DNA of 64,000 nt, taken from the NCBI RefSeq assembly GCF_000003195.3, contig NC_012873.2, positions 15,241,202 to 15,305,201 on the forward strand, written 5' to 3'. Every line of letters starts with the position of its first letter. The stretch's first letter is position 1. Position numbers and translations under genes: made by a program. This DNA is from Sorghum bicolor (taxonomy: Eukaryota > Streptophyta > Magnoliopsida > Poales > Poaceae). Positions 8,935 through 18,944 of this stretch are shown here, in pieces. The notes under the pieces are model-generated. The model saw nothing but the letters and a program-made list of their open reading frames with translations, ran no database searches and was not told the origin of the DNA.

Positions 8935-11189
8935 GGCTGCGTCTTGGTGCTCTTGGGGGCCTTTCTCTTAGCTTGACTAGCCTGGGGGGCATCGACACTT
9001 GTCTTAGTACTTCTGGTCTTTGCCGATTTGCCAATGTGCTAATACAACAACAAAAGTTTCATAAGTACAAGTGTAACAAGGTATTGATGAAATTTTGGTT
9101 GAAATAGTAAAAGTTACCGATGAAGTTCCCATAACAGCCGATGTGTCCTAAAAAGATCGTGTAAGTATTGAATGGAATCGATACAAATTGAAGAAATCAA
9201 GGATTTACCCTGAAAGCTTGTGCCAAGGTGGTAGCGGCGACTGATGGGGATGTCTTTGCTCGTTTGGTGGTGATCTTCTTGAAACGCATGTTCCGGTGCA
9301 TTAAAGCCACCAGACTTGGTGCGTTATTGCCGATCAGAGAGATCGGGCCCGATGGAAGGAGTTCGATCGGCCTTCCACTCCTGCTGACTGTCGGTGGTGT
9401 ATCGTCGACCTGTGTAAAACAGAGGAAGTAAGTTGCCGATAAAAATGAAAGTGATAGAAGAATTGAGGCATCGGTTGAAGACTTACAGTGTTCTCGAGGA
9501 CTTTGTACTTGGAGTCAATCATACCACGGTATGTAAGAACCGATCTGCAGAATAGGTGCTCTTTCCACTCCGCCCACCACTGTTTGTATGCCTGGGTAAT
9601 GAAGAGAGCGGGGATCCAAGCTGATAAATCAATGTCTGACGTATCGGCATTTGGTGGTAGTTGAGCTATTCTGATCCACTCAAGACCGCTGGTTATGATC
9701 TCCCTTGGCTTCACCACATCGGCGTAGTAGAGTGCAATCGGTAGCTGTCCAAAGGCCAGTTGACGGGCCAATGCCGATGGGTTGTAGAACTCATAGGTGA
9801 CATTGGAGTTTTTTCCACTACCGAAGAAGTTTACTGGTATAGCTCTCGGGGTGATAATTGCCATCATCAGATCATGGTCCTTGTTGAGGGCATTGTCGAA
9901 GGGGTGGAAAGTGAGTGGGAATCTGGTCTCTGTATCCTCATAGGACATCCATGCCCGCTGATCTTTGGTCAGACCCTCGTAGAGAGTCTGGAAGAATCGA
10001 CTAACCTGGTCTTCATTCCCACCAGTACCAAGTAAAACTATGGTAGCTTCACCATAGTTCAAAGGGGGCGAGTTGCCGATTCCTCCTCATCCAGTTCATA
10101 ATCTTCGGCTATGTCTCTAGGGAAGCGCTGTGAGAAGAGGTTGAATCCAAGGCGCTTATGCATGTGAACACTGAGCCACATATTGATAAACCACCAGGGG
10201 CCTCCTAAGTTACTGATGGGTTGGCCTAGCACGAGTTTCTCAGCTACCTGATAGAGAAGGTGATAGACAGAGCCGAGCAGATATCGGCCAAGAGGAAATC
10301 GGCCACCACTGCCAGTCTTTCTGCTGCCGATAGATAGACAGAAGTTGGCCCTGCCGATCGGCCACAAAATACAAACTTATCTAGCCACATATTGAGGAAA
10401 ATGGCATGTTCCCTTTCTCCAACAGATCCTGTTTTTCGGTACTTCTGAATGTACCCAGACCAACCGCCGATGCTACGAGTTTCTACCTTGGCACTGGGCT
10501 TATTATCAAACAGATGACTGTTATCGGCAGTTGATATGTCTAATCCAGTAAGCATAAGTACATCGGCAAGAGTAGGCAAAGCAGGACCATGGCCAAATAC
10601 AAAAGCATTTAGGGTGTCTGACCAAAACTATGAAGCGACTATCAACAGCGACTCATTTCTGTCCATATCGGCAATAGATAACCTGATACACTGGTCCAAT
10701 TTTCGTTCACCCCATTGGACTTCATTTGAGTTGCCGATTCTCAGGAACCAATCTTTTCATCCCTTGGTGGGGCTGGGCCAGGAACGAAAGTCATCTTTCC
10801 ATAGATCTAGGGAGAAATTTTTGGCTCTAAAAGGGATCCTATTTGTTTCTGCATTTATCAGATCGGTGGGATCTGGGTTTCCCAATGAACCGAGGCACTG
10901 GAAGTGAGGTTGATCGGTAGGGATCACGATCTTATCGGCCAACTCCTAAAGGGTTTGGAGGATGAAGGAACAAAAAGGAGATAATAAAAGAAAAAAGGGT
11001 ACTCAGTAAATAGATTTCCAGATGAACAGGAGTACAGCAAAAGTGTAAAAAGAAGGGGGGTGGTAAGTTGACCTCAGGGACGACGAAGTTGATGGCCATT
11101 TCTTCCCGAGGAGAAGAACGGATCAAAGACTTGGAGGGTTGTTGGAGGAAGTCCTTTCCGGAGTTCATGAAGTTCTTGAGCAGTGCCAT
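8935..11189 (-). pseudogene. antisense plant mobile domain (PMD) gene in Tat copy 1, broken
   Basis: Read on the minus strand, the gene starts at the ATG at 11189 (MALLKNFMNSGKDFLQQ), runs through a first exon ending VVPE, and has an intron whose acceptor precedes ELADKIVIPTDQ. The large exon down to about 9490 carries the PMD (aminotransferase-like) fold: FRSWPSPT, LNAFVFGHGPALPTLADV, LNMWLDKFVFCG, GGPWWFINMWL and TPRAIPVNFFGS. A smaller exon (about 9413-9210) and a basic exon fragment (about 9045-8935) follow; the Athila insertion cuts the latter. There are two in-frame stops and two frameshifts (near 10320 and 10070), so it is dead. The plant PMD family includes host silencing-related proteins (MAIN/MAIL1) and transposon copies. 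Confidence 0.75.
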
Positions 11190-11645
11190 CGCTAGAAAGA
11201 TGGGTGTGAGGCTGTAGAATGACAGGATGGGAGAAGAGTACCAGAGAAGGAAGTATTTATAGGACAAGGAGGGCAGGGGCAAATCTGACTTATCTCTTTG
11301 CCGCATCCGTGAAATCCGAGGGTGTTTAGGTGGATATGGTAACTGTTCGCACGATAATCAAGGGATTGCGCAGGTGATTTGACAGCAAGCGGTCATGATT
11401 TTGAAGATATCTTACTGTGCAAGATCGCCTGGTCGGTCCATTGGCAGTCTTCTCTAACGGTAATATTGCCGATGAGCGCATAGTGGGGAGGATCGGTTCG
11501 AGAGGTTGAAAAATTCAAGGAACCTGCAGGAGAATCGGGCTGAGGTTGTTTAGATTTGGCAGCCGATTACCAAATTGGGAGAAGTAATTGCGGAAAGGCA
11601 TCATTACTGAGGAGAATTTCGGAGCATTAATGATTTTATACTCCA

Positions 11646-11659
11646 AAATTGGGGGCATG
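11646..11659 (+). promoter_or_regulatory. polypurine tract of Tat copy 1
   Basis: AAATTGGGGGCATG ends directly at the LTR start TGTTGACACCG. Confidence 0.75.
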
Positions 11660-12388
11660 TGTTGACACCGTTTTCAGACACGTGTCTTTGGATACGCACC
11701 TGGAGTTAATCGAGTGTAGATCGGTAGATAGGGCAATGGTGACTAGTCCACAGGGGAGTTACCGATGGAGGTTGGTGCCGATGGGAGAACGATGGAATAT
11801 GACTAAGTCCAGGAAGTAGTAACGGGATCGTGCCAATGGCTAGCACTAATGATTGCCAATGACGGTGGAAGGCGGTCTGCCGATGGTCGTGGAGGAAGAT
11901 GCAGGGGTTGCCGATTGGCTCGTCACAGTATACCGATCGGTTGTGGAGAACATTTAATGTTTTCCTTAGTTATTAGAGTTCGTTCTGTATACGGATTCCG
12001 TTTATTTTGGAATTCGAGTTCTAGTCATGTCTGGTTGTAATTCTTTAGGACAGGTTATAAATATAGACCCCGTGGCAATGTAACAAAGACATCTATCAAT
12101 CAATCAAATACAAGTTTTTACACATATTCTAGCATCTACTTTTTCGACGACTTCGTCATATTTTCCTTTTATTACTAGTTCTTAGGAATTCGTCGAGTCA
12201 AACTCGGCATGTTCTCAAGTTCCGCGTGAGCACCTCTTGGCCGTGACATCCAGACGCATCGCTGTTGTCAGGACCAAAGTGTTCGAGTTACCACCTTTGT
12301 CGATTGTAAGGTCAAATCGGCTGGCACGCCTTAACTTTTGAATCGGGTATTAGCCCTTTGTGTTTGCAGATCAGCTTTTGCACCAACA
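11660..12388 (+). repeat. 3' LTR of Tat copy 1
   Basis: The LTR begins TGTTGACACCG and ends TTGCACCAACA. It shares most of its right half with the LTRs of copy 2, and a TATA box (TTATAAATATAG) lies near 12055. It is 729 bp long. Confidence 0.88.
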
Positions 12389-12442
12389 AGTGTATATTTT
12401 CTATTGCGCCGGTGGTGAACCTTAGTCTAAGCACCACACTTA

Positions 12443-12820
12443 GGGCCTATTTGGTTTATAGGATTTTCAAAGGAATTCTAAAGGAACCAGATTCCTATAG
12501 TTTTGAACACTGTAGCAGTGTTTGGAATGAAGGATTCACACATTTTGAAGGAAAGAAAGAATCCACTTCTAGCTCTTGGTTTTAATTCCTTCACAAAGTC
12601 CAAGGCTCATGCACACTAACACTGACTTGCTGTTGCTAGCTTCCACGTAGGTACACAGCGAACCACTCATTCCTGTGCTGCTTATATTCCTTTGTTCCAA
12701 ACACCAAATGCTCTAGAATTCCTGCATTTTTTATTCCTCTGTTATGCACATGCTTTCCTTTCCTATTCCTGTGTTTTTCTCCATTCCGCTGTTTTGTATT
12801 CCTTTGTTCCAAACAAGCCC
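12443..12820. mobile_element. Tourist-like (PIF/Harbinger) MITE
   Basis: Terminal inverted repeats start GGGCCTATTTGG at the left and, on the other strand, GGGCTTGTTTGG at the right. Both are flanked by the trinucleotide TTA (12440-12442 and 12821-12823), the target duplication typical of Tourist/PIF elements. It is 378 bp long and noncoding. The ORFs within it are chance. Confidence 0.8.
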
Positions 12821-12823
12821 TTA

Positions 12824-13880
12824 CACTAACTCTCACAACCCTAGCTAACACCTAGATAGCTAAAGCTCATATGCAAGATAGGACGATGATACACACACAA
12901 GGAGTTGGTATAGGAAACCTCTCCAACTAAGACAATACACTACTAAGACAAGTACACAATAAGACTATAGTTACTATAGACTTGCACTAAGTAAATACTT
13001 AAGTAAATGCTAAGTAAAGTAAAGGATGAATAATACATTAACAAAAGGAAAGTCTTACAAAAGAGGAAAGGTACAAGAGCTATACCAAATTCTCTAGAAG
13101 ATGACACTAGAGACCCCGAGCTTCGCTCGACTGGACTCTAACTCCCACTCTAGACTAACCAATACTACTCTTACTACTTGATACTTGAAGGATTTGATGC
13201 TTTGGTGTCTTAAGGATGCTTCTCATGGGTGGTGGCAGCCTATATTTATAGAGGAAGGAGAGGGTGCCACGTCAGCGATCCATATGCTCCATGCCTCTCC
13301 ACCCTTGGATGAACTAACCTTGCAACTGCCATAGATGGACGGTTGTGGTAACCATCATGTGGGAAGCATGTCTAAGTCGATGAGGAGCCAACTGACTTAG
13401 AACCCCACAAGGAGGGGATCGGCCGACCCCCTCTCTAAGAGGTGGGCCTAGCTAGAGCTTCTAGAAGGTGTCCCCACCTGTCATGTGAAGTGGCTCCAAC
13501 AGTTGGTAACATCTTGTCATGTTGCTTGCTTCCGTGTGGGTCCATGGATTGATGTGAAACAATCTTTCACCATTGAATGGAAATATACTTTGATCTGAGG
13601 GTGGAAACAGACTCTAGGGGTCTTCACATGGATCATGCTCAAAGCTCAGCTCAAGGTGGGCCCATAGTGGGGTTGCCCGACCCCCTATGTGCGGCCTCCC
13701 AAGCTAAGTTTTGTGCTCTCTATCATAAGACGTTTAAGAGTACAAGTGGAACCAGTTATTGATAAAATATGTTCAAGTTATGCTATTCTTCCATGAAACC
13801 GAGACATGTTGACTATGTTTTGCATGTGGATTTCTATGGTATATCCACCATCAACAACTAGCTGACCCTCTTCTCTAGCA
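12824..13880 (-). repeat. decayed LTR-like sequence, probably minus strand
   Basis: There is no gene here. On the minus strand a TATA-like CTATAAATATAGG lies near 13232-13244, and the composition resembles a retrotransposon LTR. I cannot place exact ends or a family. Confidence 0.35.
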
Positions 13881-13889
13881 AAAACTTGA

Positions 13890-14441
13890 TGTCACAAAAC
13901 GTGGCTGAGTTTGGCTCCTCACGGATGTAAAACCACTTCTTGTACTACTATGACGAGGAAGTGTTCCAGGGGCAGTTCAGGATACTAGGACTTCATCCCA
14001 TCTCGAAGGTTGAGATATATCCCACGGTGATCTTTGACCCCTTGAGAACCTTTCTTCCTCAATCAACAAAGATAGCAGAAGAAATTGAAGTGCGGCTCAA
14101 TACCAGCATAAGTTTCACAGAGATGGATGAAGGCCGAGATAAGTAGAATGGAGTTTGGGTGCCGGTTGTAGATCCCAATCTCATAATAGAGAAGTAACCC
14201 CTTGAAGGAATGGATGAACAGGAGCCCTGAAACCCCTCTTGAATAAATCTTCAAAAACTATAATCTCGTCGAGCCTTAGGTCGAGGAAGCTTTCTCCCTC
14301 CGGTGCCCTCCATCCTCTGAGCTTCTAGTTGTGAAGCACGCCCATTCCAATGAGCTTGTTGATGGACTGGTTTGTCGATCTCAACCTCCACCATTCCTTG
14401 GCCATCATCTTCGCTCTACCCTGGGCGTTGCTCTTGGCCAT
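13890..14441 (-). pseudogene. antisense Transposase_28-like ('putative gypsy type transposon') ORF, broken
   Basis: Read on the minus strand from the ATG at 14441, the translation begins MAKSNAQGRAKMMAKEW and goes on to FEDLFKRGFRAPVHPF, YYEIGIYNRHPNSIL and FIHLCETYAGIEPHF. This pattern is characteristic of the plant Transposase_28 family (Pfam PF04195), found in the extra ORF of Tat-clade retrotransposons. Stops and at least one frameshift break it. The gene is antisense to the LTR polarity of element B (3' LTR at 29311-29753), the same arrangement as the PMD gene in the neighbouring Tat elements. The Tat copy 2 insertion lies about 200 bp upstream of this ORF. Confidence 0.6.
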
Positions 14442-14637
14442 CTAGGAATGATGATGGTGGCGGCTAGATCTACGAAGAAGATGCTTGGTGGCTGAAGGAA
14501 GATGATGACTTTCAGGAGGCAAATGGCAACTGATTGGGTGTGGAATGGGTGATGTCCCATAGCACCTATTTATCCCATATGTTGCATTGACCACCTCCCC
14601 AAAATCCTCAGGCAACATGCGTGATTAACACGGATGG

Positions 14638-15327
14638 TGTTGACACCGTTTTTGGGCACGTGTCTAGGATGGCAGGATAGGGTGGCAGTACGATGCGGGT
14701 TGCCGATGAGGATGGTTGCCGATGAGGGAGAGGTTGAATGTGACTAAGTCCACAGGCAGTAATATGGTGCCGATGGCTGGATAAAAAGGTTTGCCGATGA
14801 CTATGGCAAAGGGATTGCCGATGATGCAAAGGAGGAGTCCGGAAGCTGCCAGTTGTCATGTGGAGGAGTTTCGGTTTGTCACGAAGGATAGTTTTGTTAT
14901 TTCCTTAATTATTTGCATCGTTTTGTATACGGATTCCGTGTAATTTGGAATTCGAATTCTAATCGTGTCTGGTTGTAGCTCTTTGAGCAGGGTATAAATA
15001 TAAACCCTAGGGCCTTGTAATAAAAAAATCAAGAAATCAATCAAATACACGTTTTTACTCATATTCCAGCATCTACTTTTCGACGACTTCGTCATATTTT
15101 TTTTCTTTTTATTACGAGTTCTTAGGAATTCGTCGACTTAAGCTCGGCGTTTTCTCAAGTTCCGCGTGAGTACCTCTTAGCCGTGACATCCGGGCGCATC
15201 GCTGTTGTCAGGACTAAAGTATTCGAGTTATCACCTTTGCCGATAGTAAGGTCAAATCGGCTGGCACGCCTTAACGTTTGAATCGGGTATTAGCCCTTTG
15301 TGTTTGCAGATCAGTTTTGCATCAACA
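14638..15327 (+). repeat. 5' LTR of Tat copy 2
   Basis: TGTTGACACCG at the start and GCATCAACA at the end. The TATA box GTATAAATA is at 14992-15000, and A-rich stretches that could serve 3' end formation follow near 15020-15050. Five or more GCCGAT hexamers are present. Confidence 0.95.
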
Positions 15328-15334
15328 CATCTTT

Positions 15335-15352
15335 TGGCACGCCCAGTGGGAC
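15335..15352 (+). promoter_or_regulatory. primer binding site of Tat copy 2
   Basis: TGGCACGCCCAGTGGGAC starts seven bases after the LTR end. It begins with TGG, as required for pairing with the CCA end of a tRNA. I did not assign the tRNA species. Confidence 0.8.
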
Positions 15353-15373
15353 CGATTCAAGATCAAGATCAAC

Positions 15374-16162
15374 ATGTCGATCTCTGACCTCGATCAAGAG
15401 AACGTCATCCCCGTGACGGAGGCCAACCTCAAGGATGAGCAGAAGCAAGCTATTGCCCAAGCCATGGAAGAGTTCAAGCAGCAATGCCTGAGGTCTTTCA
15501 GCATAAACAGGAGCGGCGAAGTGGTCCAGAAAGATGCACTGCCGGCACCACGGCAGGTTACCTTTGACGCCAATCCTGGCAAGCTTCAAGATATGGTTGA
15601 CAATGCCATCAATCGAGCGTTGATTAACCAAGCTGGTGTATTGTCTAATACGGTTTTCAATGCCGTGGCAAGGACTTTCAAGGAAGGGCAAATCCCACCA
15701 GATTATGTGGGCCCCTCCCATCATCAGCCAACGGCACCAGAGGTCACGGCTCCATTGGCTGCCTTGACGAATGCAAGTGCACAATCTGCCGTCCCTCCAG
15801 ATACATCGGGGACTACTGGTGCACTATCTATGCCGATGGCAACCAACCCACAAATTTCAGTTGGGCAGCATAAACTGACAACAGATATGTTGGCATCGGC
15901 AATGTCCGGGTTGACTCTTCCTCCCAACTGGTGGGGTTACGGTATGCCCCCAGAGTTGACGCCGGGAACATCACAAATAACTGACATGAGGGGCAAAACT
16001 CCTATGACATCGGCACCTCCCAATGCGCCGGTGAACCAGAGTCCTCGGTATACCACAACTACTACTGCAAGGCCTCACACTGGAAATCCTCAAGATTCAA
16101 TGTTCCAGATGCCCAACGCATGTATGCCGATGAACGGCAGCACCTATGCCGATGAACGCTAA
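15374..16162 (+). CDS. Gag, N-terminal part (Tat copy 2)
   Basis: The likely start is the ATG at 15374 (MSISDLDQENVIPVTEANL), just after the PBS; the earlier ATG at 15278 lies in the LTR and is rejected. The region is acidic and then Ala/Thr/Pro-rich, with a helical segment at EEFKQQCLRSFSI. It ends at TAA 16160-16162 because of a frameshift: a 22-bp duplication (TATGCCGATGAACG at 16123 and again at 16145) moves the ribosome out of the frame used by the next segment. Gag is the structural particle protein. Confidence 0.8.
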   Translation: MSISDLDQENVIPVTEANLKDEQKQAIAQAMEEFKQQCLRSFSINRSGEVVQKDALPAPRQVTFDANPGKLQDMVDNAINRALINQAGVLSNTVFNAVARTFKEGQIPPDYVGPSHHQPTAPEVTAPLAALTNASAQSAVPPDTSGTTGALSMPMATNPQISVGQHKLTTDMLASAMSGLTLPPNWWGYGMPPELTPGTSQITDMRGKTPMTSAPPNAPVNQSPRYTTTTTARPHTGNPQDSMFQMPNACMPMNGSTYADER

Positions 16163-17207
16163 TAATGGATGGCTTGGACAGCAAGCCTTTCCACAATCGC
16201 CCCAGCAGAGTTATCAGACTACAGGGTTCCAGCAAGGGCAGGTCTATCCCGGGTTCCAAGGTCAGGGGATTCCCAACCAGCCAATGAATTTTGGACAGCA
16301 ACTCGGAGGACAGCCAATCGGTGGACAGCAGTTTGGTGGTCCGCAGATTGGAGGACAAGTGATCAATACGATGTTCCGTGCAGATCACGTCCCGAACAGA
16401 CACGTGGAGGTTCGCCACCAAGTACCAGATCCGCAGCCGCCTCATCGGCAAGATGCCGATGCATATTGGGCCGATAAGATTGCTGAAGTAATGAGGGAAC
16501 AATTTGGGATAAAACCCAAAGTCAACACTTATTCTTATCGGACACCGTATCCTCCCGCGTATGATTTGATCCCGCTTCCGCATCGGTACAAGGTACCGGA
16601 TTTTACAAAGTTTTCCGGACAGGACGACACGTCAACCATGGAGCATGTCAACAGGTTCATTATTCAATGTGGAGAGGCTGGTAACAGGGACGAATTGAGG
16701 GTTCGTCTATTTTCGTCATCATTGTCTGGATCGGCATTTACTTGGTTCATATCATTACCTCCCAACTCAGTAATTACTTGGGCCGATCTAGAGAAGCAAT
16801 TCCACAAATACTTCTTCTCGGGGGTTCATGAGAAGAAGATCACCGACTTGGTCAAGTTGAAGCAACGTAATGATGAGTCGGTTGAGGGATTTGTGCAGAG
16901 GATACGAGAGGTCAAGAATAAATGCTATAGCCTGGTTCTGGATGATCGGCAGCTAGCCGATTTGGCTTTCCAGGGTTTGTTGCCACATATCAGGGATAAG
17001 TATGCCTCTCAGGAGTTCGAAAGTTTAAGTCATTTGGTGCAGAGGATTTCTGATCAAGACATCAAGCCTTTCGAGCCTAAGAGAGCATGGAATAAGAAAG
17101 TGTCATTTGTCGATGAAGCAACAAGCTCAGATTCTGATGAAGAACCAGTAATCGGTTTGGCAGAGTGGGTAAAAAACAAGAAGCCGATGTCTTGTCCTTT
17201 TGGGTAG
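16146..17207 (+). CDS. Gag, central part with retrotransposon Gag domain (Tat copy 2)
   Basis: This is the continuation of Gag in the +1 frame. Residues 5-80 are rich in Gln, Gly and Pro (GFQQGQVYPGFQGQGIPNQ, GGQPIGGQQFGG), a low-complexity prion-like stretch. Residues 150-265 match the plant retrotransposon Gag domain: DTSTMEHVNRF, LSGSAFTWFISLPP, ITWADLEKQFHKYF, VEGFVQRIREVKNKC and LADLAFQGLLPHIRDK. An in-frame TAG at 17205-17207 ends it. The downstream frame is the same, so this is a nonsense mutation. Confidence 0.88.
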   Translation: MPMNANNGWLGQQAFPQSPQQSYQTTGFQQGQVYPGFQGQGIPNQPMNFGQQLGGQPIGGQQFGGPQIGGQVINTMFRADHVPNRHVEVRHQVPDPQPPHRQDADAYWADKIAEVMREQFGIKPKVNTYSYRTPYPPAYDLIPLPHRYKVPDFTKFSGQDDTSTMEHVNRFIIQCGEAGNRDELRVRLFSSSLSGSAFTWFISLPPNSVITWADLEKQFHKYFFSGVHEKKITDLVKLKQRNDESVEGFVQRIREVKNKCYSLVLDDRQLADLAFQGLLPHIRDKYASQEFESLSHLVQRISDQDIKPFEPKRAWNKKVSFVDEATSSDSDEEPVIGLAEWVKNKKPMSCPFG

Positions 17208-18944
17208 AAGGAACCAGAGAAGTTTGCTTTTGACACCGCTAAGGCCGATAGGATATTTGACTTTCTACTTCAGGAAGGTCAGATCAAACTGTCACCTAAC
17301 CATGTGATCCCATCGGCAGAAGAGTTGAAGAGGATGAGATATTGCAAGTGGCATAATGCAACTTCCCATGACACCAACGAGTGCAAAGTATTCAGACAGC
17401 AGCTGCAATCGGCTATAGAGTCAGGAAGAATCAAGTTTGACAATTCCAAAGCCCAGAAGCCGATGAAGATAGACCAACATCCTTTCCCGACAAACATGTT
17501 GGATGCTAAGGGGAAGGCTAAGGTCTTAACATCGGAGACAGCTGAGAAGAGTGCATCGGTAGATCCTCAGCATCAAGTTACTACTGCCGATGCAAGAAGT
17601 AAGGGCTTGGTCCAGGAAGGAACTAGCTCAGGAAGGCTTCCTCGATCCGGTATCGTCATAACTCATAGAAGGCCTCGAGAAAAATGGCAACAACGGGAAG
17701 ATCGGTATCGGCGCCAGCAGGAAGATTATCTACGGGAAGAAGAAAGACGCCGACAGGAGTGGAATCGGCACAGGGATCATTGGAATTGTCCATTCTTCAT
17801 CCATTGTTGGGAGGAAAATATCAAGCTTCCTACTGTCAGAGACTGCCCTGAGTGCAACGGTTATGATCGGTACGATAGGACCGATCGGCATTATCATGAA
17901 CGGCGATTTAATGGGCCGATCAGAGGAAGGGTGTCAGTTCATGACCGGCTGGGGGGCAGATTTAGTGGGCACAACAGACTTAGTGACCGTGTCCAGTATT
18001 TTCCCAGGAACCAAGAAGAGCTCGAGGAAATGGCTGATGCGCAGGTTCCCGATGAATTCATATTTTGCAGGGATGCTAACACGCATCGTATGGAGTCAAG
18101 GGAGAACCGACGCCCGACGGCAAGGCAAAGGCCACTTCCTCCATGGTGCCCTGGAGGATTAACCAAGACACAGAAAAGGAGATTGCAACGTGAGAGGCAA
18201 GAAGAGCTAAACAAGGGAGAGAACTCTGGAAGTCGGCAGCCGTCAGACACTAAGAGGGAAGGTCCATCGGCAGACGTCAACATGGTCTTCATGTTGCCGA
18301 TGGAGTTTCTTGCACCAGCCAGTGATGATGAGGTGGAATTTTCTGACCAGATAGCTCAGTTGGCTCTGGATCCGATGACGGCTATCTTTGAGAAACCTGC
18401 CGATGACGAGAGGCAGCATCTTAAAGCTTTGTTCCTCAAAGGAAGGGTTGATGGGCAGCCAATGACCAAAATCCTAGTTGATGGTGGAGCTGCTATTAAT
18501 ATTATGCCGTATGCGGTATATCGGAAGCTTGGGAAAGGGGATCAAGATTTGACCAAGACCGATATGATGCTCAAAGACTTTGAAGGAAACGTGTCTCCAG
18601 TCAAGGGGGCGATATGTGCAGAGTTGACCATCGGCAGCAAAACCTTGCCGACAACTTTTTTCGTGATCAGCGGAAAAGGTGCTTACAATTTATTATTGGG
18701 GAGAGATTGGATTCATGCCAATTGTTGTGTCCCATCTACAATGCATCAGTGCTTGGTTCAGTGGGTAGGTGACAAGATTGAGATTGTCCCAGGAGACTCT
18801 TCTTATGTTATCGCATCGGCAGAAGCGGATACTTACGAAAGGACCAGATGCATTTCAGGAGAAGTTTGGGAGAAAGATTTTCTCAAAGTTGCCGATTATG
18901 AGATTCCACCGATCCAAGCAGTCGGTTCTGACGACGGTTTTTAA
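17208..18944 (+). CDS. Gag C-terminus and aspartic protease (Tat copy 2)
   Basis: The frame continues directly after the TAG at 17205. The nucleocapsid-like zinc motif is CKWHNATSHDTNEC (near 17341-17382), the Tat-type C-H-H-C pattern. A highly charged RNA-binding region follows (RYRRQQEDYLREEERRRQEW and beyond). The protease is near residues 385-490 counted from 17304: ILVDGGAAINIMPY holds the active-site DGG (usual form DSG/DTG) and NLLLGRDWIH the closing strand. It ends at TAA 18942-18944, whose last A is the first base of the pol ATG, a TAATG overlap. Confidence 0.85.
   Translation, partial: KEPEKFAFDTAKADRIFDFLLQEGQIKLSPNHVIPSAEELKRMRYCKWHNATSHDTNECKVFRQQLQSAIESGRIKFDNSKAQKPMKIDQHPFPTNMLDAKGKAKVLTSETAEKSASVDPQHQVTTADARSKGLVQEGTSSGRLPRSGIVITHRRPREKWQQREDRYRRQQEDYLREEERRRQEWNRHRDHWNCPFFIHCWEENIKLPTVRDCPECNGYDRYDRTDRHYHERRFNGPIRGRVSVHDRLGGRFSGHNRLSDRVQYFPRNQEELEEMADAQVPDEFIFCRDANTHRMESRENRRPTARQRPLPPWCPGGLTKTQKRRLQRERQEELNKGENSGSRQPSDTKREGPSADVNMVFMLPMEFLAPASDDEVEFSDQIAQLALDPMTAIFEKPADDERQHLKALFLKGRVDGQPMTKILVDGGAAINIMPYAVYRKLGKGDQDLTKTDMMLKDFEGNVSPVKGAICAELTIGSKTLPTTFFVISGKGAYNLLLGRDWIHANCCVPSTMHQCLVQWVGDKIEIVPGDSSYVIASAEADTYERTRCISGEVWEKDFLKVADYEIPPIQAVGSDDGF

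Larger units (their letters stand above)
8935..12388 (+). mobile_element. Tat/Retand-like Ty3 element, 3' part only (copy 1)
   Basis: This is homologous along its length to the 3' part of the complete element at 14638-26915: antisense plant-mobile-domain gene, noncoding strip, polypurine tract and 3' LTR. The gag-pol part is outside the window, left of the inserted Athila and CACTA elements. It is more diverged and more broken than copy 2 (729-bp versus 690-bp LTR, several frameshifts). GCCGAT/ATCGGC hexamers are dense here too. Confidence 0.85.

Noticed and set aside
15278..15373. Upstream ATG of gag at 15278
   Set aside because: It lies in the LTR and the PBS would be translated. The ATG at 15374 follows the PBS and starts a plausible Gag.
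15311..16583. Minus-strand frames of 157 and 173 residues opposite gag
   Set aside because: Shadows of the gag coding strand, with no domain and no splice or promoter signals, unlike the true antisense gene at 22331-25726.
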